Assembly: GCF_015752155.1 (NCBI RefSeq)
Contig: NZ_JADOVI010000012.1
Span: 1-64,000, forward strand
Direction: 5' to 3'
Length of the DNA: 64,000 bases
Origin: Cryobacterium sp. MP_M3
GTDB taxonomy: Bacteria; Actinomycetota; Actinomycetes; Actinomycetales; Microbacteriaceae
Shown: positions 17,277 to 27,318 of the stretch, piece after piece
Layout: each line of letters begins with the position of its first letter
Position numbering within the stretch: position 1 is the stretch's first letter
Notes under the pieces: generated by a model
The model's database searches: none
What the model saw: the letters and a program-made list of their open reading frames with translations, nothing else
Told to the model about the DNA's origin: nothing
Position numbers and translations under genes: made by a program

Positions 17277-19022
17277 TTATTTCACCTTGTTCGAAGCAGC
17301 GTCGTACGTGGGGGCATCCGGAGCGTCCTTGCCGGGGCCGATGCCGACGGCCATGGCCACCTCGGGGTGGTTCAGGTCGAAAGCGGGACGCTCGGAGCGG
17401 ATCCGCGGGATCGAGGTGAAGTTGTGCCGCGGCGGCGGGCAGGACGTCGCCCACTCGAGGGAGGCGCCGAAACCCCACGGATCGTTCACGGTGACCAGCG
17501 GAGCCTTGCGTGCCGTGATGTACACGTTCAGGAAGAACGGGATCATCGACACGGCGAGGATCATCGCGCCGATCGTCGACAGCTGGTTCATCCAGGTGAA
17601 GCCATCCTCCGGCGAGTACGACGCGTACCGACGGGGCATCCCGACGACTCCGAGCCAGTGCTGCACGAGGAACGTGGTGTGGAAGCCGATGAACAGGAGC
17701 CAGAAGTGCCACTTGCCCAGGCTCTCGTTGAGCATCTTGCCGGTCCACTTGGGCCACCAGAAGTAGAACCCGCTGAACATGGCGAACACGACGGTGCCGA
17801 AGATCACGTAGTGGAAGTGCGCCACGACGAAGTAGGTGTCGGAGACATGGAAGTCCAGCGGCGGCGACGCCAGGATTACACCGGTCAGGCCACCGAAGGT
17901 GAACGTGACCAGGAACCCGAGGGCCCACAGCATCGGAGTCTCGAAGGTCAGCGAACCGCGCCACATGGTTCCGATCCAGTTGAAGATCTTCACGCCGGTC
18001 GGCACCGCGATGAGCATGGTCATCAGGGAGAAGAACGGCAGCAGAACGGAACCGGTGACGTACATGTGGTGCGCCCACACCGCGACGGACAGCGCCGCAA
18101 TGGAGATGGTCGCGTAGATCAGGGTCTTGTAGCCGAAGATCGGCTTACGGCTGAAGACCGGGAACACCTCGGACACAATTCCGAAGAACGGCAGCGCGAT
18201 GATGTACACCTCGGGGTGGCCGAAGAACCAGAACAGGTGCTGCCAGAGAATGGCGCCGCCGTTGGCCGGATCGTAGATGTGCGAGAGGAAGATCCGGTCG
18301 GAGGCGGCGGCGAGAAGCGCGGCAGCGAGAACCGGGAACGCCATCAGCACGAGGATGGAGGTGACCATGGTGTTCCAGGTGAAGATCGGCATCCGGAACA
18401 TGGTCATGCCGGGCGCGCGCATGGTGATGATGGTGGTGATGAAGTTCACCGCGCCGAGGATGGTACCGAAGCCGGAGAGCCCCAGGCCCACCATCCACAG
18501 GTTGCCGCCGACGCCGGGCGAGAAGGTCGTGCTCGCCAGAGGTTGATAGGCGAACCAGCCGAAGGATGCCGCTCCCTGCGGGGTCAGGAACCCGCCGACC
18601 GCGATCAGGCTGCCGAAGAAGAACGCCCAGAAGGAGAAGGCGTTCAGCCGCGGGAACGCCACGTCGGGCGCGCCGATCTGGAGGGGCATCAGCGAGTTCG
18701 CGAATCCGAAGAACAAGGGCGTCGCGAACATCAGCAGCATGATCGTGCCGTGCATGGTGAAGAGCTGGTTGTACTGCTCTTTCGTCTGCACGACCTGCAG
18801 GCCGGGCTCGAACAGCTGGGCCCTGATCACGAGCGCCATCACGCCGGCGAGGCAGAAGTAGACGAAGGAGGTGATCAGGTACATGTACCCGATGACCTTG
18901 TGGTCGGTGGAGGTGATCCACCTCACCAGGACGTTGCCCTTGCGGTCGACGCCGGACACGCGCCGGGGTGCGGCGGGTGCGGCGGGGGCGGTGGGGGCGG
19001 TGGGAGCAGTGGTGGTACTCAT
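17277..19022 (-). CDS. ctaD: Cytochrome c oxidase subunit I
   Basis: A 581-residue, twelve-helix catalytic subunit of the aa3-type oxidase. Metal ligands are visible: the heme-a His in [11 protein letters not shown]; the CuB His and cross-linked Tyr in FGHPEVYI; the CuB pair in WAHHMYV; and the heme ligands in [10 protein letters not shown]. It reduces oxygen to water and pumps protons. The first ~20 residues are a low-complexity Thr/Ala/Pro run. It lies 3 bp after ctaC and abuts ctaF. Confidence 0.97.
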   Translation of the reverse strand: MSTTTAPTAPTAPAAPAAPRRVSGVDRKGNVLVRWITSTDHKVIGYMYLITSFVYFCLAGVMALVIRAQLFEPGLQVVQTKEQYNQLFTMHGTIMLLMFATPLFFGFANSLMPLQIGAPDVAFPRLNAFSFWAFFFGSLIAVGGFLTPQGAASFGWFAYQPLASTTFSPGVGGNLWMVGLGLSGFGTILGAVNFITTIITMRAPGMTMFRMPIFTWNTMVTSILVLMAFPVLAAALLAAASDRIFLSHIYDPANGGAILWQHLFWFFGHPEVYIIALPFFGIVSEVFPVFSRKPIFGYKTLIYATISIAALSVAVWAHHMYVTGSVLLPFFSLMTMLIAVPTGVKIFNWIGTMWRGSLTFETPMLWALGFLVTFTFGGLTGVILASPPLDFHVSDTYFVVAHFHYVIFGTVVFAMFSGFYFWWPKWTGKMLNESLGKWHFWLLFIGFHTTFLVQHWLGVVGMPRRYASYSPEDGFTWMNQLSTIGAMILAVSMIPFFLNVYITARKAPLVTVNDPWGFGASLEWATSCPPPRHNFTSIPRIRSERPAFDLNHPEVAMAVGIGPGKDAPDAPTYDAASNKVK

Positions 19023-19025
19023 GGC

Positions 19026-19913
19026 CTAGTTACCCTCCTGAACCGTCGGGGCGGTCGTGCCCGGAAGATTTTGATTGCGCTTGTAGCCGTTGTCGAGCTG
19101 GCCTTCGTTGCCGGCGACCCGCAGCGATTGGATGTATGCCTCGTAGTCGGACTCGGAGACTACCTTGACCTGGAACAGCATCAGGGAGTGGTACTCGCCG
19201 CACAGTTCGGCGCACTTGCCCTTGTATGTGCCAATGCGTTCGGGGATGACCGACATGTAGTTGGTCTTGTCGGGGATCATGTCCTTCTTGTAGAGGAAGT
19301 CGATGACCCAGAAGGAGTGGATGACGTCGCGGGACTCGAGCGCGAGCTCGATCTTCTTGCCGACGGGGAGCACGAGGGTGGGGAGCTCGGACTCGACCAG
19401 CGAGCCCTTCGGCCCGTTGAGGTCGGGCTGGCCCTGGATGCCGGCGGAGTAGACGTCTTCGTTGACGTAGTTGAAGTCCCAGGCCCACTGCTTGCCGATG
19501 ACCTCGATCTTCACGTCGGGCGACTCGAAGCGCGCCTCGATCGCGGCCTGGTCACGCGCCGTGAAGGCGAAGAAGCCCAGCACGAGGATGAGGGGCACGA
19601 CCGTGTAGAAGATCTCGATCGGCATGTTGTAACGGAGCTGGACGGGCAGGCCGGTCTGGCCCTTGCGACGGCGGTAGACGACGACGGTCCAGATCGTGAG
19701 ACCCCACGTGATCAGGCCGACCACGAGCAACACGAGCCAGGACGTCGTCCACAGCCCGCCGATGCGGTCGGTCTGGTTGGTCACCGCCGGCTGACCCTCT
19801 TCGAAGCCGGGGAGGAAGCCGTGAAGCTGGGCCTGCGTGCACCCCGCCAGAACAATGGCCAACGACGCTGCAATCGGAATAGCAGCCCATCGGAAACGAT
19901 GGTTTTTGCGCAC
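19026..19913 (-). CDS. ctaC: Cytochrome c oxidase subunit II
   Basis: A 295-residue CuA subunit. It has a lipoprotein signal ending in VLAGC (Cys25), two transmembrane helices (about 51-73 and 95-116) and an extracytoplasmic cupredoxin domain. The CuA ligands are the His of VIHSFWV and the block CAELCGEYHSLM. It takes electrons from QcrC. The GTG at 19913 gives a normal-length signal peptide and has GAAAGG 7 nt upstream; a GTG ten codons earlier is less likely. It is the first gene of ctaC-ctaD-ctaF. The 216 bp upstream should contain the operon promoter, but I saw no strong consensus there. Confidence 0.95.
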   Translation of the reverse strand: MRKNHRFRWAAIPIAASLAIVLAGCTQAQLHGFLPGFEEGQPAVTNQTDRIGGLWTTSWLVLLVVGLITWGLTIWTVVVYRRRKGQTGLPVQLRYNMPIEIFYTVVPLILVLGFFAFTARDQAAIEARFESPDVKIEVIGKQWAWDFNYVNEDVYSAGIQGQPDLNGPKGSLVESELPTLVLPVGKKIELALESRDVIHSFWVIDFLYKKDMIPDKTNYMSVIPERIGTYKGKCAELCGEYHSLMLFQVKVVSESDYEAYIQSLRVAGNEGQLDNGYKRNQNLPGTTAPTVQEGN

Positions 19914-20129
19914 CAGTAACCTTTCGGGAAGACTCGACGACACTTCACTGGAAGTGCATTTCTCGTTTCACAGCCTACTGCGAGAGACGGCTCCGGATGT
20001 GCACCAACGCGGCCGGGCGGATAACGAATTCGCCCCCAGTCACAGTATTTGCGGGTGCCAACCCCTGCCGAACCGCGACACGCCCGGTGCCTGGTGTGTT
20101 CGGACAGGGGCGGCACTCGGCCGCAGCGA

Positions 20130-20489
20130 TCAGCTGAAGGAGTCTCCGCAGGCGCAGCTTCCGCCGGCGTTCGGATTGTCGATCGTGAACCCCTGCTTCT
20201 GGATGGTGTCCTCGAAGTCGATGGACGCTCCGTCGAGATACGGCACGCTCATCTTGTCGACGACGACCTCGACCCCGTCGAAGTCGACGAGAGCGTCACC
20301 CTCGAGCACGCGCTCGTCGAAGTAGAGCTGGTAGATCAGGCCGGAACAGCCTCCGGGCTGCACGGCGACGCGCAGCCGCAGGTCTTCACGGCCTTCCTGG
20401 GCGAGCAGGCTGCGGACTTTCTGGGCGGCGGTAGCGCTGAGGCCCACGCCGTGGGCTGCGGTGCCGGTCTGGGCGATGGTGTCGGTCAT
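20130..20489 (-). CDS. erpA: Iron-sulfur cluster insertion protein (A-type carrier, HesB/IscA family)
   Basis: A 119-residue A-type Fe-S carrier with the three conserved cysteines Cys48 (GGCSGL), Cys112 and Cys114 (CACGDSF). Such proteins deliver clusters to apo-enzymes; ErpA is the usual actinobacterial annotation. The start at MTDTIAQTG has GAGGAGCAG just upstream. It is monocistronic, between the dipeptidase and ctaC on the same strand. The neighbouring Rieske, LipA and other Fe-S proteins are possible clients, but that is only inference. Confidence 0.92.
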   Translation of the reverse strand: MTDTIAQTGTAAHGVGLSATAAQKVRSLLAQEGREDLRLRVAVQPGGCSGLIYQLYFDERVLEGDALVDFDGVEVVVDKMSVPYLDGASIDFEDTIQKQGFTIDNPNAGGSCACGDSFS

Positions 20490-20600
20490 GCTGCTCCTCT
20501 TACTCTCGCGCCGGTACGGTCCCGTCACGTCGCTGCTGTCAATCGGTGGGGCCGCGCGGCCGGCCTCGGCCGGCACGCACGGGTTGCCACCGCGATTCTA

Positions 20601-20628
20601 CCGAGGGAAACGGTGAAAGCACCCTCGG
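20601..20628 (-). terminator. Possible terminator downstream of the M20 dipeptidase
   Basis: Perfect 7-bp arms CCGAGGG/CCCTCGG with a 14-nt loop, 35 bp after the dipeptidase stop. A second GC-rich dyad, GCCGGC/GCCGGC, lies at 20559-20574. There is no U-tract. Confidence 0.4.
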
Positions 20629-20663
20629 AATTCCCGATCCGGACGTCGACTTGGCCGGGCCGG

Positions 20664-22094
20664 TCAGGATGCCTCCGGCTGGACCCTCCGGTTGAGCCGG
20701 CCGAGGAGGAAGGCCTCGCCGAGGACCGCGCGTTTGAACACTCCGAGGTGGAGTGACTCATTGGGGCTGTGCGCGCGTGAATCGGGGTCCTCGACGCCGG
20801 TGACCAGGATTTGGGCTTCGGGGAAGACCCGCACGAGGTCCGCGATGAACGGGATCGAGCCGCCGACGCCGATGTCGACCGGCGCGCGCCCCCAGGCCTC
20901 CTCCATGGCGAGCCGGGTCTCGGTGACGGCCCAGCCGCTCGTGTCGACGAGGAAGGCCTCCCCCGTGTCGACGTCGTCGATGTCGATCTGCGCGCCGAAC
21001 GGGGCGTTTTCGCGCAGGTGCGTCTCGAGGGCGGCGAAGGCATCCGCTGCGGGCTGGCCGGGGGCGATCCGGGTGCTCAGGCGAACCGAGATCACGGGCG
21101 ACAGGGTGTTGGAGGCGTTGGCGACGGTCGGCGCGTCGATGCCGGTGATCGTGATCGCCGGCTGCGACCAGATCCGGCTGAGCACGGAACCGTGGCCGAT
21201 CGGGCTCACTCCCGCGGCCAGCCCGGTCTCCTGGCGGAGCTGGTCCTCGGAGTAGTCGGGGGTGGCCGTGTCGTGGCTGGTCAACCCTGCGACCGCCACC
21301 GATCCGTCGGCGGCGTACAGGCTGCCCAGAAGGCGGACCGTGGCCATCATCGCGTCGGGGACGGCTCCGCCGAACATGCCGGAGTGCGACGCGTGGTCGA
21401 GGGTGCGGACGGTGAGCCTGAATGTGACGTTGCCGCGCAACGCGATTGTCAGCGCCGGAGTGTCGATGTCCCAGTTGTTCGAGTCGGCGACCACGATGGC
21501 GTCGGCGCGCAGCGCCTCCCGGTTCTCCTCCAGGAAGGTGGCGAAGGACCGGCTGCCGAACTCTTCCTCCCCTTCGATGAAGAGCGCGAGGCCGAGGTCG
21601 AAGTCGGGTCCTTCCGCTTCGACGAGGGCGCGGATCGATGCGATGTGCGCCATCACACCCGCCTTGTCGTCGGCTGCTCCGCGCCCGTACAGACGATCTC
21701 CGCGCACGGTCGGTTCGAAGGGAAGCGTTTCCCAGTCCCCGTCGTTGCCGGGAGGCTGTACATCGTGGTGCGCATAGAGCAGCACCGTCGGCCGGCCGTT
21801 CCGGGCAGCCCGGGTGGCGAGAACCGCCGGCTGGCCCAGTTCCGAGCCGCCCGGGATGCCGGCCTGCTTCACCTCGACGGTGTCGAACACGCCCAGGCCC
21901 CGCGCGAGTTCCGCCACCATCTCGGCGCTGCGGGCCACCTGGCCACGATCGAAGGCATCCCACGACACCGACGGGACCCGGACGAGCGCGCAGAGGTCCG
22001 CGATCGTCGACGGCAGGCCCCGCTCCACGGCCGCCAGGATGCCGTCCACGGCCGTTGTCGACGAATTCGGTTCTGTTTCTGGAATATCGCTCAT
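20664..22094 (-). CDS. M20 family dipeptidase
   Basis: A 476-residue zinc peptidase of the M20 (PepV/CNDP-like) family. The metal-binding motif YAHHDVQP (His109, Asp111), the bridging Asp in GRGAADDKAG and the general base/metal pair in IEGEEEFGS are all present, as is a dimerisation domain in the middle. It removes single residues from dipeptides or short peptides in the cytosol. The start at MSDIPETE lies 37 bp from the divergent DUF3043 gene. Confidence 0.92.
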   Translation of the reverse strand: MSDIPETEPNSSTTAVDGILAAVERGLPSTIADLCALVRVPSVSWDAFDRGQVARSAEMVAELARGLGVFDTVEVKQAGIPGGSELGQPAVLATRAARNGRPTVLLYAHHDVQPPGNDGDWETLPFEPTVRGDRLYGRGAADDKAGVMAHIASIRALVEAEGPDFDLGLALFIEGEEEFGSRSFATFLEENREALRADAIVVADSNNWDIDTPALTIALRGNVTFRLTVRTLDHASHSGMFGGAVPDAMMATVRLLGSLYAADGSVAVAGLTSHDTATPDYSEDQLRQETGLAAGVSPIGHGSVLSRIWSQPAITITGIDAPTVANASNTLSPVISVRLSTRIAPGQPAADAFAALETHLRENAPFGAQIDIDDVDTGEAFLVDTSGWAVTETRLAMEEAWGRAPVDIGVGGSIPFIADLVRVFPEAQILVTGVEDPDSRAHSPNESLHLGVFKRAVLGEAFLLGRLNRRVQPEAS

Positions 22095-22131
22095 CGGGTA
22101 ATCTTAAGCCAACCAATTGCAAGGAACTGAT

Positions 22132-22728
22132 GTGGCTAAGCCTGTGAACCCAGACGCACAACCCCCCATGGAGACCGTGGATGAGACGAAAGCCCGCCTC
22201 GCGGCCGGTCACCCGTCCGGCAAGGGGCAAGCGACGCCCAGCCGCAAGCAGCAGGAGGCGCTGAACAAGCGCCCGCTGGTGCCCGACGACCGCAAGCTCG
22301 CGGCCAAGCAGGCGAGAGGCAAGGCGGCCGAGGCCAGGGACCGCGCCCGTGTCGGCATGGCCGCCGGCGACGACAAGTTCCTTCCGCAGCGCGAACGCGG
22401 GCCTCAGAAACGGTTCGTCCGCGACTACGTCGACGCCCGCTTCAACATCGGCGAATTCATGATCCCGGTGATGTTCCTGGTCATCCTACTGACGTTCTTC
22501 CCCGACCCGATGGTGCAGACCTACGGCATCCTGGCGCTGTGGGCCTTCTTCCTCGTCGCCGTGGTCGACTGCGTCATCCTGGGTTTCACGCTCACCCGCA
22601 AGGTGAAGGCGAAGTTCGGCGAGGCCAAGGCCGAACGGGTGCGCTGGTACGCGGCGATGCGCGCGCTGCAGCTCCGTCCGATGCGCCTGCCCAAGCCGCA
22701 GGTCAAGCGCGGCCAGTACCCCGCCTGA
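22132..22728 (+). CDS. DUF3043 membrane protein
   Basis: A 198-residue actinobacterial protein of unknown function. It has a long charged N-terminus (Lys/Arg/Gln-rich, about residues 1-100, including RKQQEALNKRPL) and two adjacent transmembrane helices (FMIPVMFLVILLTFF and GILALWAFFLVAVVDCVILGF), then a basic C-terminal tail. The GTG at 22132 has AAGGA 7 nt upstream. It is divergent from the M20 dipeptidase and convergent with the phosphodiesterase gene. The topology suggests both ends are cytosolic. Confidence 0.88.
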   Translation: MAKPVNPDAQPPMETVDETKARLAAGHPSGKGQATPSRKQQEALNKRPLVPDDRKLAAKQARGKAAEARDRARVGMAAGDDKFLPQRERGPQKRFVRDYVDARFNIGEFMIPVMFLVILLTFFPDPMVQTYGILALWAFFLVAVVDCVILGFTLTRKVKAKFGEAKAERVRWYAAMRALQLRPMRLPKPQVKRGQYPA

Positions 22729-22738
22729 CTTTTGCGTG

Positions 22739-22759
22739 CCGGGTCGGGCTCACACCCGG
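22739..22759. terminator. Hairpin between convergent DUF3043 and hydrolase genes
   Basis: CCGGGT/ACCCGG stem with a 9-nt loop, with further GC pairing outside it (GCCGG...CCGGC). It fills most of the 48-bp convergent gap and probably terminates both transcripts. Confidence 0.5.
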
Positions 22760-22776
22760 TCCGGCAGGTGCCGGCC

Positions 22777-23919
22777 TCAGGCCGAATGCGCGCCGAACCG
22801 GATCAACGGGACCCGGAGTTCCTCGTCGGTCAGCGATCCGTGCTGGCCGATCATCTTGCGAGCCGACTGGTTCGGTTCGCGTGAGTCGTAGTACGCGACC
22901 AGCTTGCGGGCGGCGACGATGACGTCTCCGATCCTCGGAAGCACCTCTGGCGCAACCTCGCCGAACAGCCCGGCCTCGACGGCCTCGGCTCGGGTGAACA
23001 CCCAGGCACGGTCCCCCTCGGTCTCTCGCCAGGATTCGGCCAGGGCCGGCGCCCCCTCGGCGCGCTCCGGTTCCAGGTAGAGCTGAACGCACCGAGGGTC
23101 TCCGCCGATGTGGCGCACTCCCCCGACGAGCTCGGGAACGGTGTCGAAAAGCACATGCCGGGTCGCCGGGACGTCGATGACGCCGTGATCGGCGGTGAGC
23201 AGCAACCCCTCGTCCCGTCTGAGGCCGGCGGCGAACCTCGCCATCGCGGCGTCGAGGGCCTCCAGTTCGGCCAGCCACCGGGCGGACTCCCAGCCGTGCG
23301 CGTGCGCGGCCATGTCCAGTTCGGGGATGTACAGGTAGACGAGCGCCCTCGGCTCGGAGTCGAGCAGGGCGCGGGCGGCCGCGAACCGGTCTGCCAGGGT
23401 CTCCGCGGGCACGTAGCGCGCTCCCCGGAGCACGGCCAGGGTGAAACCGGACGCGGTGTAGCGCTTGGGCCCGATCGCGAAACTGGGCACCCCGTCGTCG
23501 GCGGCGCGCTCGAAGACCGTGCGTTCCCGTTGCCACAGCGCCGGATCCATTGCGTCGTCCCAGCCGGTCAGCTGGTTCACGACCCGGTCCCTGGCCGCGT
23601 CGCGCACCCGGTAGCCGACCAGGCCGTGCCGACCCGGCTCGACGCCGGTTGTGAGGGTGGCGATTCCCGCGGCCGTCGTGGCCGGGAAGACGCCGTCGAG
23701 CACGCCTGCCTTCGTGAGATGGGAGCAGAGGAAGCGCGCGTGCCCGGCGCGCGCTCTGAGCTGGCCGACACCGAGCCCGTCGGCCAGCACCACGACGGTC
23801 CGGCCGGCCGAGCCAAGGCCGAGGGCATTGGGGCGGTCGAGGATCGCGGACAGGGAACTTGTCAGAACGTCGGCAAGCCGCAGGGCACTGAATTGGCGGG
23901 CCGGTAGCATGGGGGGCAT
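22777..23919 (-). CDS. Alkaline-phosphatase-superfamily nucleotide pyrophosphatase/phosphodiesterase
   Basis: A ~380-residue hydrolase of the type I phosphodiesterase/NPP family. The first metal site is VVVLADGLGVGQL, the nucleophile region is FPATTAAGIATLTTG followed by GRHGLVGYRV, and later metal ligands appear in YLYIPELDMAAHAHG and LLTADHGVIDVP. No signal peptide is apparent, so it may be cytosolic. MPPMLPARQF was chosen as start; an ATG three codons later is equally possible, and a longer open frame would run into the parC promoter. The substrate cannot be assigned. Confidence 0.85.
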   Translation of the reverse strand: MPPMLPARQFSALRLADVLTSSLSAILDRPNALGLGSAGRTVVVLADGLGVGQLRARAGHARFLCSHLTKAGVLDGVFPATTAAGIATLTTGVEPGRHGLVGYRVRDAARDRVVNQLTGWDDAMDPALWQRERTVFERAADDGVPSFAIGPKRYTASGFTLAVLRGARYVPAETLADRFAAARALLDSEPRALVYLYIPELDMAAHAHGWESARWLAELEALDAAMARFAAGLRRDEGLLLTADHGVIDVPATRHVLFDTVPELVGGVRHIGGDPRCVQLYLEPERAEGAPALAESWRETEGDRAWVFTRAEAVEAGLFGEVAPEVLPRIGDVIVAARKLVAYYDSREPNQSARKMIGQHGSLTDEELRVPLIRFGAHSA

Positions 23920-24011
23920 CCGGCCAATTCTGACATAGACCCAGGCCGCACGTTCCAGCGCCCACCCGAAAGTGCCTGCCCCGAGCCAGCACGCCTCAAC
24001 AGAATTCACGA

Positions 24012-26498
24012 ATGAGCCGTTCAAACAGCACGCCGCCCGCCGATTTCACCGAGCGCATCGAAGACGTCGACGTGTCGACGGAGATGCAGGGGTCCTTCCT
24101 CGAGTACGCGTACTCGGTGATCTACTCCCGGGCGCTCCCCGACGCCCGGGACGGGCTCAAGCCGGTGCAGCGCCGCATCCTCTACCAGATGAGCGAAATG
24201 GGACTTCGTCCGGACCGCGGGCACGTCAAGAGCGCGCGGGTCGTCGGCGAAGTGATGGGCAAGCTGCACCCGCACGGAGACACGGCGATCTACGACGCCC
24301 TGGTTCGGATGGCCCAGGCGTTCACCCTGCGGGTGCCCCTGATCGACGGGCACGGCAACTTCGGTTCTCTCGACGACGGCCCGGCCGCGCCCCGCTACAC
24401 CGAGGCGCGCCTGGCCGCCCCGGCCCTCGCCATGACGGAGAACCTCGACGAGGACGTCGTGGACTTCGTGCCCAACTACGACAACCAGCTCACCCAGCCC
24501 GACGTGCTGCCGGCCGCGTACCCGAACCTGCTGGTCAACGGCGCGAGCGGCATCGCCGTCGGGATGGCGACGAACATGGCGCCGCACAACCTGATCGAGG
24601 TGGTCGGCGCGGCCCGGCACCTCCTGGCGCACCCGGACGCCACCCTCGAGGACCTGATGGAGTTCGTGCCCGGTCCCGACCTGCCCACCGGAGGCACCAT
24701 CGTCGGCCTGGCCGGGATCAAGGATGCCTACGCCACCGGCCGCGGCAGCTTCAAGACCCGGGCACGCGTCTCCGTCGAGGCGATCACCGCCCGCAAGGCG
24801 GGGCTGGTCGTCACTGAGCTGCCCTACCTCGTCGGCCCGGAGCGGGTCATCGAGAAGATCAAGGACGGGGTGAATTCGAAGAAGCTCAGCGGCATCTCCG
24901 ACGTCACCGACCTCACCGACCGCACCAAGGGACTCCGCCTCGTCATCGGCATCAAGACCGGGTTCAGCCCGGAGGCCGTGCTCGAGCAGCTCTACCGGGT
25001 CACCCCGCTCGAGGACTCGTTCAACATCAACGCCGTCGCCCTCGTCGACGGCGGACCGCAGACCCTGGGCCTGCGCGAACTGCTGATGGTCTACGTCGGC
25101 CACCGGATCGAGGTCGTCACCCGGCGGTCGGCGTACCGGCTGGCCCGCCGCAAGGAACGCCTGCACCTCGTCGAGGGTCTGCTCGTGGCCATCCTCGACA
25201 TCGACGAGGTCATCCAGGTGATCCGCGCCAGCGACGACAGCGAACAGGCCCGCACCCGCCTGATCGACGTGTTCGACCTGAGCCAGATCCAGGCCGAGTA
25301 CATCCTCGAGCTCCGGCTGCGCCGGCTGACCCGGTTCTCCCGGATCGAGCTGGAGACGGAACGCGACCAGCTGCTCGCGGAGATCGCCGCCCTCGAGAAG
25401 TTGCTCGGCAGCAAGCAGGCCATCCGCACCCTCGTGTCCGACGAGCTCGCCACCGTGGCCGAACGATTCGGCACCCCCCGGCGGACCGTGCTCACCGAGG
25501 CCCGGCCGAGCATCGCCGGGGCCGCCGCGAAACGCACGGCCGCGATCCTCGAAGTCACCGACACCCCGACCCGGCTCTACCTCAGCACGACCGGCCGGAT
25601 CGCCCGGGTCGACCTTCCCTCGGCCGACGAACCGTTGAACGAGCGCATCGTCCCGGCACAGCGCCGCAGCAAGCACGACGCGATCCTGTCCAGCCTGGAC
25701 ACCACCAGCCGCACCGAGGTCGGCGCCGTGACCAGCCTGGGCCGCCTCATCCGCTTCTCCCCCGTCGACCTGCCCGTGATGCCGCCCACCTCGATCCAGC
25801 TGGCGGCGGGCGTGCGCATCGGGGACTACCTTGCCGTGCCGAACAGGGAGGAAAAGGTGCTGGCCCTTGTCTCCCTCGACTCCGACCGGGCCATCGCGCT
25901 CGGCACGCGCTCCGGCGTCGTGAAACGGGTGACGTCGGGTGATTGGGCGAACCGGCCCGACTTCGAGATCATCGCGTTGAAACCGAAGGATGTCGTCGTC
26001 GGCGCCGCACAGGGTTCCGAGGCCGACGAGCTCGTCTTCATCGCCTCCGACTCCCAGCTTCTGCGTTTCCAGGCGGGCTCGGTGCGCCCGCAAGGGCGCA
26101 CGGCCGGCGGGATGGCCGGGATCAAGCTCGCCCCCGGCACCCAGGTGGTCTGTTTCACCAGCCTGCCGCCGGAGGCGGCCGAGTCCGCCGTGGTCGCCAC
26201 GATCGCCACCGGCAGCCAGACGCTCGCCGGAACGGATCCCGGCAGCGCCAAGGTCTCCGACTTCGCCGAGTACCCGGCGAAGGGCCGCGCCACCGGGGGC
26301 GTGCGATCGCACCGCTTCCTCAAGGGCGAGGACACCGTGTCCGTCGCCTGGGTCGGGCCGATGCCGGCCCGCGCCGTCGGCCCGGACGGGTCGCCTCGTT
26401 CGCTCCCCGAATCCGGTTCGCGCCGCGACGCCTCCGGCACGATGCTGGACGCCGTGGTCGGTTCGATCGGAGCCCAGATCGGCACGCAGAACGGCTGA
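24012..26498 (+). CDS. parC: DNA topoisomerase IV subunit A (type IIA topoisomerase, ParC)
   Basis: An 828-residue type IIA topoisomerase A subunit. The catalytic Tyr is Tyr129 in APRYTEARL; the quinolone-determining region [15 protein letters not shown] carries Thr91 and Asp95 at the positions equivalent to E. coli GyrA Ser83 and Asp87. The C-terminal beta-pinwheel lacks a QRRGGKG-like GyrA box, and the nearby parE and sigA match the actinobacterial ParC/ParE locus, so decatenation (topo IV) is preferred over gyrase. A gyrA should exist elsewhere, near dnaA. It is separated from parE by an SDR gene. Confidence 0.9.
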   Translation: MSRSNSTPPADFTERIEDVDVSTEMQGSFLEYAYSVIYSRALPDARDGLKPVQRRILYQMSEMGLRPDRGHVKSARVVGEVMGKLHPHGDTAIYDALVRMAQAFTLRVPLIDGHGNFGSLDDGPAAPRYTEARLAAPALAMTENLDEDVVDFVPNYDNQLTQPDVLPAAYPNLLVNGASGIAVGMATNMAPHNLIEVVGAARHLLAHPDATLEDLMEFVPGPDLPTGGTIVGLAGIKDAYATGRGSFKTRARVSVEAITARKAGLVVTELPYLVGPERVIEKIKDGVNSKKLSGISDVTDLTDRTKGLRLVIGIKTGFSPEAVLEQLYRVTPLEDSFNINAVALVDGGPQTLGLRELLMVYVGHRIEVVTRRSAYRLARRKERLHLVEGLLVAILDIDEVIQVIRASDDSEQARTRLIDVFDLSQIQAEYILELRLRRLTRFSRIELETERDQLLAEIAALEKLLGSKQAIRTLVSDELATVAERFGTPRRTVLTEARPSIAGAAAKRTAAILEVTDTPTRLYLSTTGRIARVDLPSADEPLNERIVPAQRRSKHDAILSSLDTTSRTEVGAVTSLGRLIRFSPVDLPVMPPTSIQLAAGVRIGDYLAVPNREEKVLALVSLDSDRAIALGTRSGVVKRVTSGDWANRPDFEIIALKPKDVVVGAAQGSEADELVFIASDSQLLRFQAGSVRPQGRTAGGMAGIKLAPGTQVVCFTSLPPEAAESAVVATIATGSQTLAGTDPGSAKVSDFAEYPAKGRATGGVRSHRFLKGEDTVSVAWVGPMPARAVGPDGSPRSLPESGSRRDASGTMLDAVVGSIGAQIGTQNG

Positions 26499-26577
26499 CC
26501 GACACGGCACCTGCTGCCTCCCGCGGAGGCCGGCCCGGGTGGGCCGTCCGGGCAGAAAGCTCGGCTAGGGTGGCGAC

Positions 26578-27318
26578 ATGACCCAGCTTCGTGACGCATC
26601 CATCCTCGTCGTCGGCGCCTCAGGGGGCCTCGGTCGTGACATCGCCCGGCGCCTCGCGGACCAGGGCGCGCGACTGATCCTCAGCGGACGGGACCGAGGC
26701 AGCCTCGAGGCCCTTGACCTTCCCGGGACGATCATCACCGCCGACCTCGCCGTGCCGGCCGACATCGCCGACCTGGTCGCCGCCGCGGTCGCCGTCGCAG
26801 GCCGCCTCGACGGCATCGTGAACGCCGCCGGCGTCGTCGCCTTCGGAGCGGCGACCGAGGTGACCGACGCGACGCTGGAACGGCTGTTCGCCGTGAACAC
26901 GCTCGCCCCGATCCGGTTGCTGCGGGCCGCGCACGCGGCCCTGACCGAGTCGGCAGCGGCGGGGCGAAGTCCCTTCCTGGTGACGCTGAGCGGGGTCGTG
27001 AGCGAAAGCCCGACCGCCAACCTGGCGGCGTACTCCGCATCGAAGGCAGCTCTTGCGGCCTTCGACAAGGCCGCCGGCCGGGAGCTGCGCCGGAGCGGCA
27101 TCCGCATTGTCGACGCCCGGCCGGGCCACACCGAGACCGGGCTGTCCGCGCATCCGATCGCCGGAGCGGCGCCACGGCTGCCCGCCGGGCACGCACCCGA
27201 CCTGGTCGCCCGGCGCATCGTCGCCGCGATCATGGCCGACGAGGCCGACCTGCCGAGCACGGCCTTCTCGGTTCCCGCGGTGAGGCCGTTCGCGGAGGGC
27301 GCGGGTACCGATGCTTAG
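26578..27318 (+). CDS. Short-chain dehydrogenase/reductase
   Basis: A 246-residue classical SDR. It has the Rossmann glycine motif VGASGGLGR (residues 12-20), the NAAG structural motif (82-85), catalytic Ser138, and Tyr152 and Lys156 in YSASK. It uses NAD(P)(H); the substrate is unknown. It lies 79 bp after parC, and its stop codon overlaps that of the convergent parE by 4 bp. Confidence 0.88.
   Translation: MTQLRDASILVVGASGGLGRDIARRLADQGARLILSGRDRGSLEALDLPGTIITADLAVPADIADLVAAAVAVAGRLDGIVNAAGVVAFGAATEVTDATLERLFAVNTLAPIRLLRAAHAALTESAAAGRSPFLVTLSGVVSESPTANLAAYSASKAALAAFDKAAGRELRRSGIRIVDARPGHTETGLSAHPIAGAAPRLPAGHAPDLVARRIVAAIMADEADLPSTAFSVPAVRPFAEGAGTDA

Noticed and set aside
17094-19919. A 941-codon open frame on the plus strand opposite ctaD and ctaC
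   Set aside because: It is antisense to two certain oxidase genes, its translation is low-complexity (Glu/Arg/His/Gly-rich) and matches no domain. Long antisense frames are expected at this GC content.
24021-26510. An 829-codon open frame antisense to parC
   Set aside because: It mirrors almost exactly the coding span of parC, and its composition is a by-product of GC-rich third positions. No start signal or domain.
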